Source: Parahaliea mediterranea | GTDB lineage: Bacteria; Pseudomonadota; Gammaproteobacteria; Pseudomonadales; Halieaceae | Assembly (NCBI RefSeq): GCF_017255185.1 | Contig: NZ_JAFKCZ010000002.1 | Location: 1 to 64,000 of the forward strand | DNA: 64,000 nucleotides | Reading direction: 5' to 3' | Part shown: positions 1 through 11,472 of the stretch, piece by piece | Position numbering within the stretch: position 1 is the stretch's first letter | Layout: each line of letters begins with the position of its first letter | Translations under genes and position numbers: made by a program | The notes under the pieces: model-generated | Seen by the model: the letters and a program-made list of their open reading frames with translations, nothing else | Told to the model about the DNA's origin: nothing | Database searches by the model: none

Positions 1-167
1 TGGTTACTCCCTTGTGTGGTGCTTGGCGGCTCACACTTGGGGGTTACTATGAGACTTCTGGAACTGTCAAACTTCGCTTGCCTCCCCAGCAAAGCTGGGG
101 GGTCTCCCTTTTGTACTAGGCTGGAACAACACCGCGCCTCCCGTCCAGCGGCAGGCGCGGCCTCACT
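1..167. other. Unassigned edge region with two hairpins
   Basis: No convincing gene is seen here. The heptamer GGTTACT occurs at about 2-8 and 43-49. A hairpin with arms CCCCAGC and GCTGGGG (84-100) is followed a few bases on by TTTT on the plus strand, so it could end a gene lying left of the window. A second hairpin (132-160) lies just after grxD on the minus strand. The edge prevents any better assignment. Confidence 0.4.
125..160 (-). terminator. Probable terminator of grxD
   Basis: On the minus strand an 8-bp stem, CCGCGCCT paired with AGGCGCGG (132-139 with 153-160), starts a few bases after the grxD stop. It is followed by TGTTGTT, a short U-rich stretch. The tail is weak, so this is a candidate only. 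Confidence 0.45.
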
Positions 168-515
168 TCAGGCCTCGGAGCCTGTCGCGGTCTCTTTGAT
201 CAGGGTCTGCAACTCGCCGCTCTCGGCCATCTCCATCACGATATCGCAACCGCCAACCAGCTCGCCATTGACCCAGAGCTGGGGAAAGGTGGGCCAGTTG
301 GCGTACTTCGGCAGATTGGAGCGGATATCGGGGTTGCTCAACACATCCACGTAGGCGAAGCGCTCGCCGCAGGCCATTACCGCCTGGACGGTCTGCGCCG
401 AAAACCCGCACTGGGGCTGGTTGGGCGAACCTTTCATATACAGCAGGATGCTGTTGTTCTCGATCTGCTCCCGGATGGTATCCATGATATCGCCGGTCTG
501 GGTGTCACTACTCAT
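168..515 (-). CDS. grxD: Monothiol glutaredoxin, Grx4 family
   Basis: The 115-residue protein has the single-domain length of Grx4/GrxD. It carries the monothiol signature CGFS (Cys36) after KGSPNQPQ, and the glutathione-binding features WPTFPQLWVNGELVGGCDI. Grx4 proteins coordinate a glutathione-ligated [2Fe-2S] cluster as a homodimer or with BolA partners and pass it on in iron-sulfur assembly; this role is from the family. The start MSSDTQTG at 515 was chosen because homology begins shortly after it. An upstream extension to 617 has arginine-rich, non-homologous sequence, and Met at 485 is an alternative. The gene is divergent from argD. Confidence 0.93.
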   Translation of the reverse strand: MSSDTQTGDIMDTIREQIENNSILLYMKGSPNQPQCGFSAQTVQAVMACGERFAYVDVLSNPDIRSNLPKYANWPTFPQLWVNGELVGGCDIVMEMAESGELQTLIKETATGSEA

Positions 516-686
516 ACAATTGCCTGTCCTGTCGGGCCGCGCCCGCCGTTGATTGCCTGCCGCCGCACAAGCGGCCTGCCGTGAATGTCCGCCGCTGCAC
601 GAGCGGTTTTCCTTCAATTGAGGCAGCGCAGTTTACATGATTATGACCCCGATTGACCGCCCCCCGTTCCCGTGCCAATACGGCAA

Positions 687-715
687 TTGCCAGCCCCTGG
701 CTTTGTGTCTATAGT
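687..715 (+). promoter_or_regulatory. Sigma-70 promoter of argD-argF
   Basis: TTGCCA (687-692) and TATAGT (710-715) are separated by exactly 17 bp, close to sigma-70 consensus. They sit about 60 bp before the argD start, with a purine-rich GGAGTGAGG ribosome-binding segment between. I saw no clear ArgR operator. Confidence 0.65.
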
Positions 716-777
716 TGATGGCTTCCCCCGGCAGCACAGCGCTGCCGTTTTACTTTATGGAGTGAGGAACACAGACC

Positions 778-1980
778 TTGGCCCTGCCCAATCCAGCGCC
801 CGCCGTCGACGCGCAATCCCCCTTGATGTCCACGTACGCCAGACTCCCGCTGACTTTCAGTCGCGGGGAAGGTGTCTACCTGTTCAACACCGAGGGCCGA
901 CGCTACCTGGACGGCATCGCGGGCATCGGTGTCAACGGCCTGGGCCACGCCCACCCCGCCGTCACCGCGGCGATCCGCGAGCAGGCCGGGCGCCTGGTGC
1001 ACACCTCCAATCTCTACCGCATCGCCGAACAGGAAGCCCTGGCGGCGAGCCTGACCGCGGTGGCGGGCATGGAGAGCTGCTTTTTCGGCAATTCCGGCGC
1101 CGAGGCCAACGAGGCCGCGATCAAGCTGGCGCGCCTGTACGGGCACCAACGCGGTGTCGAGAAGCCGACGGTGGTGGTCCTCGAAGGCGCCTTCCACGGC
1201 CGCACCCTGGCCACCCTGAGCGCCACCGGCAACCGCAAGATACAGGCGGGCTTTGAGCCGCTGGTCAGCGGCTTTGTCCGGGCTCCGGTCGACGACATTG
1301 CCGCGGTGGAAAAAATCGCCGCGCAGAACCCCGACGTGGTCGCGGTGCTGGCCGAACCGATCCAGGGCGAGGGCGGCGTGCGCCCGCTGGCGCCCGCCTA
1401 CCTCCAGGCATTACGTGAGCTGTGCGACCGCAAACAATGGCTGCTGATGCTCGACGAGGTGCAGACCGGCAACGGCCGCACCGGCAGTTACTTCCACTAC
1501 CAGCAGCTGGGCTTCACCCCCGACGTGGTGACCACCGCCAAGGGCCTGGGCAACGGCGTGCCCATCGGCGCCTGCCTGGCCCGGGGCGAGGCCGCGCGAG
1601 TGTTTGCCGCGGGCCACCACGGCTCCACCTACGGCGGCAATCCGCTGGTTTGCAGCGCCGCCAGCGCAGTGGTCGACACCATTCTCGGCGAGGACCTCCC
1701 GGCCCGGGCACTGGCCCGCGGAGAGCAGATCCGCGACACCCTTTCCAACTTGCTCGCGGGCGACGAGCGCCTGGTCGAAATCCGTGGCCACGGCCTGATG
1801 ATCGGCATCGAACTGCGCGCGGACTGCGGCGAGCTGGTGGCTCGCGCACTGGAGCGGGGCCTGCTGATCAACGTGACCGCCGGCAATACCCTGCGCCTGC
1901 TGCCGCCGCTGGTAATCAGCGAAGCGGAGGCCGCCGAACTGGCCGAGGGCGTCGCGGCCCTGATCCAATCCCTACACTGA
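778..1980 (+). CDS. argD: Acetylornithine aminotransferase (class III PLP aminotransferase)
   Basis: The 400-residue protein matches ArgD in length and sequence. It includes the PLP-pocket segment [28 protein letters not shown] with the PLP-binding Asp, and [14 protein letters not shown] with the Schiff-base Lys at about residue 255. It converts N-acetylglutamate semialdehyde to N-acetylornithine and often also serves as succinyl-diaminopimelate aminotransferase. The TTG start at 778 has a purine-rich RBS at the right distance. ATG at 826 ([11 protein letters not shown]), where family homology begins, is the alternative. argF follows after 20 bp, so the two probably form an arginine operon. 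Confidence 0.94.
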   Translation: MALPNPAPAVDAQSPLMSTYARLPLTFSRGEGVYLFNTEGRRYLDGIAGIGVNGLGHAHPAVTAAIREQAGRLVHTSNLYRIAEQEALAASLTAVAGMESCFFGNSGAEANEAAIKLARLYGHQRGVEKPTVVVLEGAFHGRTLATLSATGNRKIQAGFEPLVSGFVRAPVDDIAAVEKIAAQNPDVVAVLAEPIQGEGGVRPLAPAYLQALRELCDRKQWLLMLDEVQTGNGRTGSYFHYQQLGFTPDVVTTAKGLGNGVPIGACLARGEAARVFAAGHHGSTYGGNPLVCSAASAVVDTILGEDLPARALARGEQIRDTLSNLLAGDERLVEIRGHGLMIGIELRADCGELVARALERGLLINVTAGNTLRLLPPLVISEAEAAELAEGVAALIQSLH

Positions 1981-2000
1981 CGAACACCCGGGGCAACAAC

Positions 2001-2915
2001 ATGGCCAATCCACGGCATTTCCTCACCCTCAAGGACCTCAACCCCCAGGAGCTGCAGGGGCTGCTCGAGCGCGCCATCGAAATGAAGCGCGAACACCGCG
2101 CAGGCCGCGAACAACGCCAGTTCCCGGGCGCCGTGCTGGCGATGATCTTCGCCAAGTCCTCCACCCGCACCCGGGTGTCCTTCGAGGCGGGTATGGCCCA
2201 GCTCGGCGGCCACGCGATGTTCCTGTCGCCGCAGGACACCCAATTGGGCCGCGGCGAGCCGGTGGAGGACAGCGCGCGGGTGATCTCCTCGATGGTGGAT
2301 ATCGTGATGATTCGCACCTTCGGGCACGACATCGTGGAGCGCTTCGCGGCCCACTCCAGCGTGCCGGTAATCAACGCGCTGACCGACGACTACCATCCCT
2401 GCCAGCTGCTCGCGGATATGCAGACCTACCTCGAGCACCGCGGCCCCATCGCCGGGCGCACGGTGTGCTGGGTGGGGGACGGCAACAACATGTGCCAGTC
2501 CTACATCAACGCCGCGGCCCAGTTCGACTTCCAGCTACGCATCGCCTGCCCCGAGGGCTACGAACCGGATGCGGGCCTGTTGAAGGCCCACGGCGACCGG
2601 GTCAGCGTGGTGCGAGACCCGAAAGCCGCCGCCGAGGGCGCCGACCTGCTGGTCACCGATGTGTGGGCCTCCATGGGCCAGGAGGAGGAACAGCGCGAGC
2701 GCGAGCGAGCCTTCGCCCCCTACCAGCTCAACCGCGAGCTGCTGGCGCTGGCCGCCCCCGACGCCCTGTACATGCACTGCCTGCCCGCGCACCGCGGAGA
2801 GGAAATCAGCGCCGAGCTGATGGACGCCCCCGACACCGTGGTGTGGGACGAGGCGGAGAACCGCCTGCACGCCCAGAAGGCGCTGATGGAATTCCTGCTC
2901 AAGGCGTGCGCCTGA
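2001..2915 (+). CDS. argF: Ornithine carbamoyltransferase
   Basis: The 304-residue protein carries the carbamoyl-phosphate-binding motif SSTRTRVSF, the HPCQ-equivalent [12 protein letters not shown], and the catalytic [10 protein letters not shown] motif. It makes citrulline from ornithine and carbamoyl phosphate in the cytoplasm. The start [13 protein letters not shown] at 2001 matches normal OTCase N-termini; the open frame extends far upstream only as a shadow of argD. Position and strand place it in one operon with argD. Confidence 0.95.
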   Translation: MANPRHFLTLKDLNPQELQGLLERAIEMKREHRAGREQRQFPGAVLAMIFAKSSTRTRVSFEAGMAQLGGHAMFLSPQDTQLGRGEPVEDSARVISSMVDIVMIRTFGHDIVERFAAHSSVPVINALTDDYHPCQLLADMQTYLEHRGPIAGRTVCWVGDGNNMCQSYINAAAQFDFQLRIACPEGYEPDAGLLKAHGDRVSVVRDPKAAAEGADLLVTDVWASMGQEEEQRERERAFAPYQLNRELLALAAPDALYMHCLPAHRGEEISAELMDAPDTVVWDEAENRLHAQKALMEFLLKACA

Positions 2916-3078
2916 GCAGGTGCTCCGCATTCAATAACTCAGCTCTATATCAATCTTCCTTTTAATAAAAAATAAATAGATAGACATCAGCCACCTCCCG
3001 TCGGCCACGGTTTTCGCCCAAGCCTGTATCCCGTGGCCTGCCGGGTTAGTGGGCGCAGACCCACTCACTGCCCACAAC

Positions 3079-3087
3079 TTATCCACA
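3079..3087 (+). promoter_or_regulatory. DnaA box
   Basis: TTATCCACA is a perfect match to the DnaA 9-mer. It lies about 40 bp before the NrdR boxes and in front of nrdA. DnaA-ATP is known to regulate nrdAB in E. coli, so a regulatory role is likely. A single box is not evidence for an origin. Confidence 0.6.
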
Positions 3088-3126
3088 GCATAAACCCAGC
3101 TCCATGCCCTTGCATTGACCCGCCCC

Positions 3127-3174
3127 TCGCATTATCTTGTATCCAGTTCAGCAAATGACCCCAATATATAGGGT
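3127..3174 (+). promoter_or_regulatory. Tandem NrdR boxes of nrdAB
   Basis: The downstream box (3159-3174) has the core CAATATATAG, matching all ten core positions of the NrdR consensus CwAtATaTwG. The upstream box (3127-3142) has the core CATTATCTTG and matches eight of ten. The cores start 32 bp apart, about three helical turns, which is the spacing at which NrdR boxes normally act in pairs. The downstream box covers a TATATA that could be the -10 element, so binding should repress transcription. NrdR senses ATP/dATP. Confidence 0.75.
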
Positions 3175-3606
3175 GTACTGTTGAGAACAACTGTTGAAAA
3201 AAGCACCACATTTACCCCGCATCGCCCGCCCGGCAACAACCGGCCGGGGCGTTGGGCCGTGATCCATCACGGCGGGTAAGAAATGCGCGGCGGCTGGCAA
3301 ACAGCCGCCACCGGGTTCCTCTCCTAGCGGGCGGACCACACCAGACACGAAGTGAAACTGAAACACAGGAACTGGCCTACCGCGGCATCGGCCGGGTGAG
3401 CCAGACGGGGGGAGCAGTCGACGACCCGGGCCTCGGGATCGTTCGCGTGGCCGCCCGCCTCAGATGGCGGACGATCACGTCATTTCCACCCCTTTTCCCG
3501 GATTTTTCGGGCGCCACGGCGCCGACCTATTGGCAGCCCAAAAACAGCGGTAACCCGAAAACAAGAAGGCCCAGCAGCCCCACCCACAGCGGAGCAGAAC
3601 TTACCT

Positions 3607-6501
<2,895 letters not shown>

Positions 6502-6560
6502 GCCCGACTGAACCGACGCCCATCGATAAACGCACACAGAGAACTCAGGGGAATACCTAG

Positions 6561-7853
6561 ATGTTGAATTGGGACGACTACCACAAGGAAGACACCGCGC
6601 CGGCCAGCCCGGTGGCGGCCGCCGCGCCGCAGCCGGCGGAACCCGAGGCGGCGCCATCCAGCGCGGCTCAACCAGCCGCCGCGCAAACCGCCGCGCCCTC
6701 GCGGGAGGATGCGGCGGCGGAAACCGGGGGCGCCGCCGTCGCGCCGGAAGTGGCCGCGGACAATATTGCCGAGGCCGCCCGCGCCCTGGAGAACATGGAC
6801 GTGGCGCCGGGCCTGGAAGAGCTGGAAATGGGCGCCGCGCGGGTTTCCGTCGACGAGAAGGCGATGATCAACTGCCGCGCCGACCTCAACCAGCTGGTGC
6901 CCTTCAAGTACGACTGGGCCTGGCAGAAATACCTGGACGGCTGCGCCAACCACTGGATGCCCCAGGAAATCAACATGACCGCCGACGTGGCCACCTGGAA
7001 GAGCCCGGAGGGCCTGTCCGAGGACGAGCGCCGCATCGTCAAGCGCAGCCTGGGCTACTTCTCCACCGCCGACTCGCTGGTGGCCAACAACCTGGTGCTG
7101 GGCATCTACCGCCTGATCACCAACCCCGAGTGCCGCCAGTACCTGCTGCGCCAGGCCTTCGAGGAGGCCATCCACACCCACGCCTACCAGTACTGCATCG
7201 AGTCACTGGGCATGGACGAGGGCGAGGTGTTCAACATGTACCGGGAGGTGCCCTCGGTGGCCAAGAAGGCCACCTGGAGCCTGAGCCATACCCATCACCT
7301 CTCGGACCCCAACTTCCGCACCGGCACCCCGGAGGCGGACCAGACCCTGCTGCGCAACCTGATCGGTTTCTACGCGGTGACCGAGGGTATCTTCTTCTAC
7401 TGCGGCTTTACCCAGATCCTGTCCATGGGCCGGCGCAACAAGATGACCGGGGTGGCGGAGCAGTTCCAGTACATCCTGCGCGACGAGTCCATGCACCTGA
7501 ACTTCGGCATCGACGTGATCAACCAGATCAAGCTGGAAAACCCGCACCTGTGGACCGAGGCCTTCCAGAAGGAAGTCACCCAGATGATCCTGGAGGGCAC
7601 CCAGCTGGAAATCGAATACGCCCGGGACACCATGCCCCGGGGCGTGCTGGGCATGAACGCGAGCATGATGGAGGAGTACCTGCACTTCATCGCCAACCGC
7701 CGCCTGTCCCAGCTGGGCCTGCCGGAGCAATTCCCCGGGGCGCAAAACCCCTTCCCGTGGATGAGCGAGATCATGGACCTGCGCAAGGAGAAGAACTTCT
7801 TCGAGACCCGGGTGATCGAGTACCAGACCGGCGGCGCCCTGAGCTGGGACTGA
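6561..7853 (+). CDS. nrdB: Class Ia ribonucleotide reductase, beta (radical) subunit
   Basis: The 430-residue protein supplies the diiron-tyrosyl radical to NrdA. Ligands equivalent to E. coli D84, E115, H118, E204, E238 and H241 are visible as Asp171, Glu202, His205, Glu275, Glu309 and His312, and the radical tyrosine is Tyr209. The first 15 residues are followed by an Ala/Pro/Glu-rich low-complexity stretch to about residue 75, absent from short E. coli-type NrdB but similar in kind to longer pseudomonad proteins. The gene forms an operon with nrdA. Confidence 0.96.
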   Translation: MLNWDDYHKEDTAPASPVAAAAPQPAEPEAAPSSAAQPAAAQTAAPSREDAAAETGGAAVAPEVAADNIAEAARALENMDVAPGLEELEMGAARVSVDEKAMINCRADLNQLVPFKYDWAWQKYLDGCANHWMPQEINMTADVATWKSPEGLSEDERRIVKRSLGYFSTADSLVANNLVLGIYRLITNPECRQYLLRQAFEEAIHTHAYQYCIESLGMDEGEVFNMYREVPSVAKKATWSLSHTHHLSDPNFRTGTPEADQTLLRNLIGFYAVTEGIFFYCGFTQILSMGRRNKMTGVAEQFQYILRDESMHLNFGIDVINQIKLENPHLWTEAFQKEVTQMILEGTQLEIEYARDTMPRGVLGMNASMMEEYLHFIANRRLSQLGLPEQFPGAQNPFPWMSEIMDLRKEKNFFETRVIEYQTGGALSWD

Positions 7854-7866
7854 CCGGTCTTCAGCG

Positions 7867-7887
7867 GCCCGGCGCGCGGCGCCGGGC
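7867..7887 (+). terminator. Hairpin after nrdB
   Basis: GCCCGGCGC and GCGCCGGGC form a perfect 9-bp stem with a 3-nt loop 14 bp after the nrdB stop. No U-tract follows, so it may stabilise or attenuate the message rather than end it. Confidence 0.35.
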
Positions 7888-7954
7888 TCAAGACCACAGC
7901 AAAACAGCCGTATCCAATAACAGGCAGCCAATCGGCAAGAACGAGGGAACCGAA

Positions 7955-8146
7955 ATGGACGACCGCGATAAAACGCCAAAGGATACCGAAACCGTACTGA
8001 TGGCCCTGGACCAGATCAGCCAGACCATCGACGTGATGACCAGCGTGGTCGGCCGCCTGCGCACCTATATGCAGCAGGAGGCCACGGGCGGCGGCAAAAC
8101 GCCCGACCTGCAGGAGGAAATGCACCCGGATCGCGTGCTGCACTGA
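7955..8146 (+). CDS. Small hypothetical protein downstream of nrdB
   Basis: A 63-residue ORF begins MDDRDKTPKDTETV with a GAGGG ribosome-binding segment about 8 bp upstream. The middle (about residues 14-42) is a predicted amphipathic helix with regularly spaced hydrophobics, the two ends are charged, and no cysteines or membrane segment are present. I do not recognise a family. Its position 100 bp behind nrdB and ahead of a strong hairpin suggests it is the last gene of the nrd transcript. Function unknown. Confidence 0.6.
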   Translation: MDDRDKTPKDTETVLMALDQISQTIDVMTSVVGRLRTYMQQEATGGGKTPDLQEEMHPDRVLH

Positions 8147-8175
8147 CCCGGGCCATACGCCCCATCACGACGCCC

Positions 8176-8198
8176 CGGCACCGGGCCACCCGGTGCCG
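8176..8198 (+). terminator. Candidate terminator of the nrd operon
   Basis: CGGCACCGGG and CCCGGTGCCG form a perfect 10-bp stem with loop CCA, 29 bp after the small ORF. The downstream sequence is pyrimidine-rich but lacks a true T-run. Confidence 0.45.
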
Positions 8199-8229
8199 AC
8201 GCCACGCTTCCCTCCCGTATTAACCTCTC

Positions 8230-8484
8230 TCACTCCCCCCGGCCGCGGCTCACCGCGCTCTCCGGAGCGTCGAGTTTCGCGCCGGCGTAGACCCCGTCGT
8301 CCTCGTTGCGCTCGAACAGGCTGGCCGTGATCCACACGCGGGACTGCTGGTAGGCCGCCACGCCGGCGGAGTCATTGCCGACGAATTGGCTGTCGGTCAG
8401 GCGCAGGGTATCGCCGCTTTACGCCTTGTCGACCGCGCGCTGCAGACCCCGCGGACCACTGAAATCACAGGCCGGGCGGTCCGG
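8230..8484 (-). pseudogene. Remnant of a parallel beta-helix-type protein
   Basis: On the minus strand, codons from about 8484 down to the stop at 8230-8232 read ...GLQRAVDKA, then a TAA (8419-8421), then SGDTLRLTDSQFVGND and RVWITASLFERNEDDGVY. Phrases such as LQ-AV--A-SGDTLRL and LFERNEDDGVY resemble right-handed parallel beta-helix proteins, where 'GDTI.L' and short N-D-G coils recur. The in-frame stop between two homologous-looking parts, with no start or N-terminal part, points to decay. The rest of the 8147-8643 gap holds only the hairpin at 8176 and no gene I can support. Confidence 0.45.
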
Positions 8485-8643
8485 GAGATGCCTATCGCGC
8501 GCGCCGCGTCGCCCCCCTATCACCACCATCACCACCAAAGGCCGGGCGGTGCGCCCACGCCACCGGCTCTTGCGCAATTGGCAACTGCGCCGGCACGCCG
8601 CCGGGCTTTACACTCGATAGCGCGGACGACACCGGAGAAACCG

Positions 8644-9936
8644 ATGAGCAGACAGCCGACACGCCTGATTCCAACACGCGCAACCTGGTGCTGTGTCGCG
8701 CTCACCGCGCTGGCGGGAGCACTGCCGACGCACAGCGCCGCGCATACGGCGCCACCAAGTGAAAGGCGCCTGCGGGCGATGTCGCAAAAAATCGCCCGGT
8801 TGGAACAACAACTGACCTCGCTACAGGCGCAACTACGACAGCTGCGGAGCCAGGACGGTCGGGCCGCGCCTGGTGGTCCGGAGCGGCCGGCTTCCCCCGC
8901 CTCCACACCGGCTGTGCCAAGCGCTCTGAGCCTGTCCGGAGACGCCCGCCTGCGCTATGAGTACACTGGCGACGGTGACCGACACCGCAACCGGGGGGTG
9001 CTCAGGGCCCGCCTGGCAGCCGAGTACAGGCTGGACGATCGCATCGACATCGGTGCCCGGCTCACCACCGGCGACGCCGGTGACCCCAACTCCAGCGATA
9101 TCACTCTGGGCAATTTCGTCGACGACCTGGAAGTCAGCCTCGACCGTGCCTACGCGCGCTATCGCGGCTCGAGAGGCACCGCGCTCGGGGGGAAATTTGC
9201 CAATCCCTTTACCACCCGCGAGTTGGTTTGGGACGGGGACGTCAATCCCCAGGGTGTCGCCGCCAGCATGGCGCTGCTGCGCTCGCAGCGGGCGCGACTC
9301 CAGGCAACCGCCCTGCTCTCCCCCATCGACGAACAGATCGACGCCGACGACAGTACCCTGCGCGGCGCACAGCTCGAGCTGACACTGCAACCGCACCACG
9401 ACTGGACGCTGGCACTGGCCAGTGCCTATTACGATTACGAGATCGGCAGCCTGGCCGCGGCGGATCGCGGCGATATTCGCGACAATCGCCTTACCGCCGA
9501 CAGCTCGGCCTACCTGTCCGATTTCAACTTGTGGGACAGCGTGGCCAGCGCGGAATATCGCGGTTTGGGGGAGCATCTGCCGGTGCGAATATCGCTGGAC
9601 TATGTCACCAATCTCGGCGCCTTTGACAGCCAGGACAGCGGTTACCAGCTGGATTTCAGCCTGGGGGACAGCCAACACGCGGGGGACTGGCGCGCCGGCT
9701 ATACCTATGCCCGCAATGACATAGACGCTGTGCTGGCGGCCTTTTCCCAGGACAATATCACCTACTCCAGCAACTACCGCATGCACGGCTTGACGCTCGA
9801 ATACCTGCCGGTGGAGGATGTGGTACTCAATCTCACCGCCTTTCACTACACCCGAAACCGCTTTCAGCCCGGGTATGGCGACGACTGGGGGAGCTGGATC
9901 ACCCGGCTGCGAATGAACGTATCCTTCCGATTCTGA
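8644..9936 (+). CDS. Putative outer-membrane porin
   Basis: The 430-residue protein begins with a basic N-terminus and a hydrophobic stretch ending near THSAAHTA, a likely signal peptide. A coiled coil follows (about residues 40-68, MSQKIARLEQQLTSLQAQL), then a long beta-barrel-like region from LRYEYTG with alternating aromatic/polar strands, ending in SFRF with a terminal Phe. The segment GGKFANPF...LVWDGDVNPQG resembles the putative porin family Porin_5. The start at 8644 was chosen because it has a GGAG RBS and precedes the signal peptide; the longer frame to 8386 is a shadow. Substrate unknown. Confidence 0.75.
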   Translation: MSRQPTRLIPTRATWCCVALTALAGALPTHSAAHTAPPSERRLRAMSQKIARLEQQLTSLQAQLRQLRSQDGRAAPGGPERPASPASTPAVPSALSLSGDARLRYEYTGDGDRHRNRGVLRARLAAEYRLDDRIDIGARLTTGDAGDPNSSDITLGNFVDDLEVSLDRAYARYRGSRGTALGGKFANPFTTRELVWDGDVNPQGVAASMALLRSQRARLQATALLSPIDEQIDADDSTLRGAQLELTLQPHHDWTLALASAYYDYEIGSLAAADRGDIRDNRLTADSSAYLSDFNLWDSVASAEYRGLGEHLPVRISLDYVTNLGAFDSQDSGYQLDFSLGDSQHAGDWRAGYTYARNDIDAVLAAFSQDNITYSSNYRMHGLTLEYLPVEDVVLNLTAFHYTRNRFQPGYGDDWGSWITRLRMNVSFRF

Positions 9937-10132
9937 GACAAGGGCCAGGGCAACTGACGGCCACGACATCCGCGCAACCATTCCCGCGGCTCCAGCGCGA
10001 ATGGTCGCGGCGCCCCGAATCCCGGGTGATGGAACTTTATCCAATATTGTGGAGTATCGCAGAATAAATACTAGACACGGCGGGGAATCCTAAGGCCTAA
10101 TCGGGCAAACTGTTGCTCTTCTGGGAAGTGAG

Positions 10133-11281
10133 ATGAACGGATTCATCGGCAAAAAAAACCCGGAACTGGAATTCGAGCGCATCCAGATTCTGTTCGCATA
10201 TGTCAAGGCGGGCTATATCGGCGTGGCCTCGGCCATCGCCATGCTGTACTTCATCGCCGCCGAATACGCCTCACCGCAGATGGCGAGGTACTGGTTGCTC
10301 GCCGTTGCGGTCGCCAACATACCCCGCGGCGTCGTCTCCTTTCTGTTCGGCCGGCGCAAGCGGGCCGGGCGCATAACGCCCGGCAACATTCGCTACTGGG
10401 ATGTCTGCATGTCGATCAGTAGCGTTTTCGCCTATGCCGGTTTCGCCGCGGCCATTTTTCTACCCTATGGCGAGCATGCCGGCACCGCCACCGTGCTGTG
10501 CGCCTTTGCCTTCATGACCCTCTCCACGGGCGGCGTGCTGGTAGTCAGTACCTCCATGCCCCAAATCCTGAGCTATCTGAGCCTGGTGATTTTTGCCATT
10601 GTCGTCCGCTTCCTGTTCCTGCCGGAAACGATCTATTCCATCCTCGCGATAATCCTCCTGTTCGGGTACCTGCAGATCCTGAAGCTCACCATCCGCCAAC
10701 ACCGCATACTGATCGAGAATATCTCGCTGAAGATCGAGAACAAGAACTCCTCCCTGGTCGACCCGCTGACCCAGCTCGCCAACCGCCGCCGACTGGCCCT
10801 GCACACCGAAAAGCTGGTTCCCGCGGCCCGGCGCAGCGGAGAGCCCTTCTGCCTGATCATCCTCGATATCGACGACTTCAAGATTTACAACGACACCCAC
10901 GGTCACGCGGCCGGCGACCGTGTGCTGACAGAGGTGGCGGATACCCTGCGATCCTGTTCGCGCGAGCAGGACCTGGTGGTCCGCTACGGCGGCGAGGAAT
11001 TTCTTGTGGTGCTGCCGCAGACCGCGCTGCCGGATGCCGCGCGCATCGCCGAGCGCATACTGGCCACCACCAAAACCCGGACGGATGTGACCGCCAGCGC
11101 CGGCGTGGCCGGGTTTTCCCAGCACAGTGAAAGCTTCGAGCATGTCCTGGCAGAGGCCGACGAGGCCCTGTACCAGGCCAAAAGCGCCGGTCGCGACCGC
11201 TTTGTGGTCGCCCATGATGTGATCGAGGAGCCCGCCCCGGCCAGGGTCAGCATGGCGCACCCGGCGGCGACGCGAACCTGA
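10133..11281 (+). CDS. Membrane-bound diguanylate cyclase (GGDEF)
   Basis: The 382-residue protein has about five or six hydrophobic segments in residues 15-195, then a GGDEF domain (about 205-365). The signature GGEEF is at residues 286-290, and the inhibitory I-site REQD (277-280) lies exactly five residues before it, so product inhibition by c-di-GMP is expected. The substrate-binding DIDDFKIYNDTHGH is intact. It makes c-di-GMP from two GTP. No classical sensor domain is recognisable in the membrane part. It stands alone, with 190 bp of non-coding DNA on each side. Confidence 0.9.
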   Translation: MNGFIGKKNPELEFERIQILFAYVKAGYIGVASAIAMLYFIAAEYASPQMARYWLLAVAVANIPRGVVSFLFGRRKRAGRITPGNIRYWDVCMSISSVFAYAGFAAAIFLPYGEHAGTATVLCAFAFMTLSTGGVLVVSTSMPQILSYLSLVIFAIVVRFLFLPETIYSILAIILLFGYLQILKLTIRQHRILIENISLKIENKNSSLVDPLTQLANRRRLALHTEKLVPAARRSGEPFCLIILDIDDFKIYNDTHGHAAGDRVLTEVADTLRSCSREQDLVVRYGGEEFLVVLPQTALPDAARIAERILATTKTRTDVTASAGVAGFSQHSESFEHVLAEADEALYQAKSAGRDRFVVAHDVIEEPAPARVSMAHPAATRT

Positions 11282-11472
11282 CCCGCCAATCCCCCACTGG
11301 CATGTAGCCCCCGGCCGTGCCCCCGGGCCCCGCCTGTATTCCCGTGTGCTTTTTGGGCGCCGCGGCCACCCGCGCCGCCAACCCCGCAATGGCCCACAAT
11401 GGCCCGCCCGGCGTTCGGCGACCGGCTATCGCTCGCACGGGGAATGCGTGTTTATAATGAGGCTCTGTCTGG

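Larger units (their letters stand above)
2916..3606 (+). promoter_or_regulatory. nrdAB upstream region and long leader
   Basis: This 690-bp gap has no convincing gene. From left to right it holds an AT-rich stretch (about 2940-2990), a DnaA box (3079-3087), two NrdR-like boxes (3127-3174) with a TATATA element in the second, and about 430 nt of leader. The leader contains strong inverted repeats: GCCGTGAT with ATCACGGC at 3256-3273, and an 8-bp stem with arms GGCGGCTG and CAGCCGCC at 3289-3309. The layout fits a cell-cycle- and dNTP-controlled nrd promoter; the leader's function is unknown. Confidence 0.7.

Noticed and set aside
3079-3087. Replication origin
   Set aside because: Only one DnaA box is present, without dnaA/dnaN/gidA neighbours or an adjacent set of boxes.
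3176-3606. Cobalamin riboswitch in the nrdA leader
   Set aside because: No B12-box-like GCCACTG or other conserved core was found, and class Ia RNR does not use cobalamin.
8520-8540. Run of six His codons (CAC CAC CAT CAC CAC-like), suggesting a vector His-tag
   Set aside because: It lies in genomic-looking DNA without vector elements and upstream of the chosen porin start; a chance repeat is more likely.
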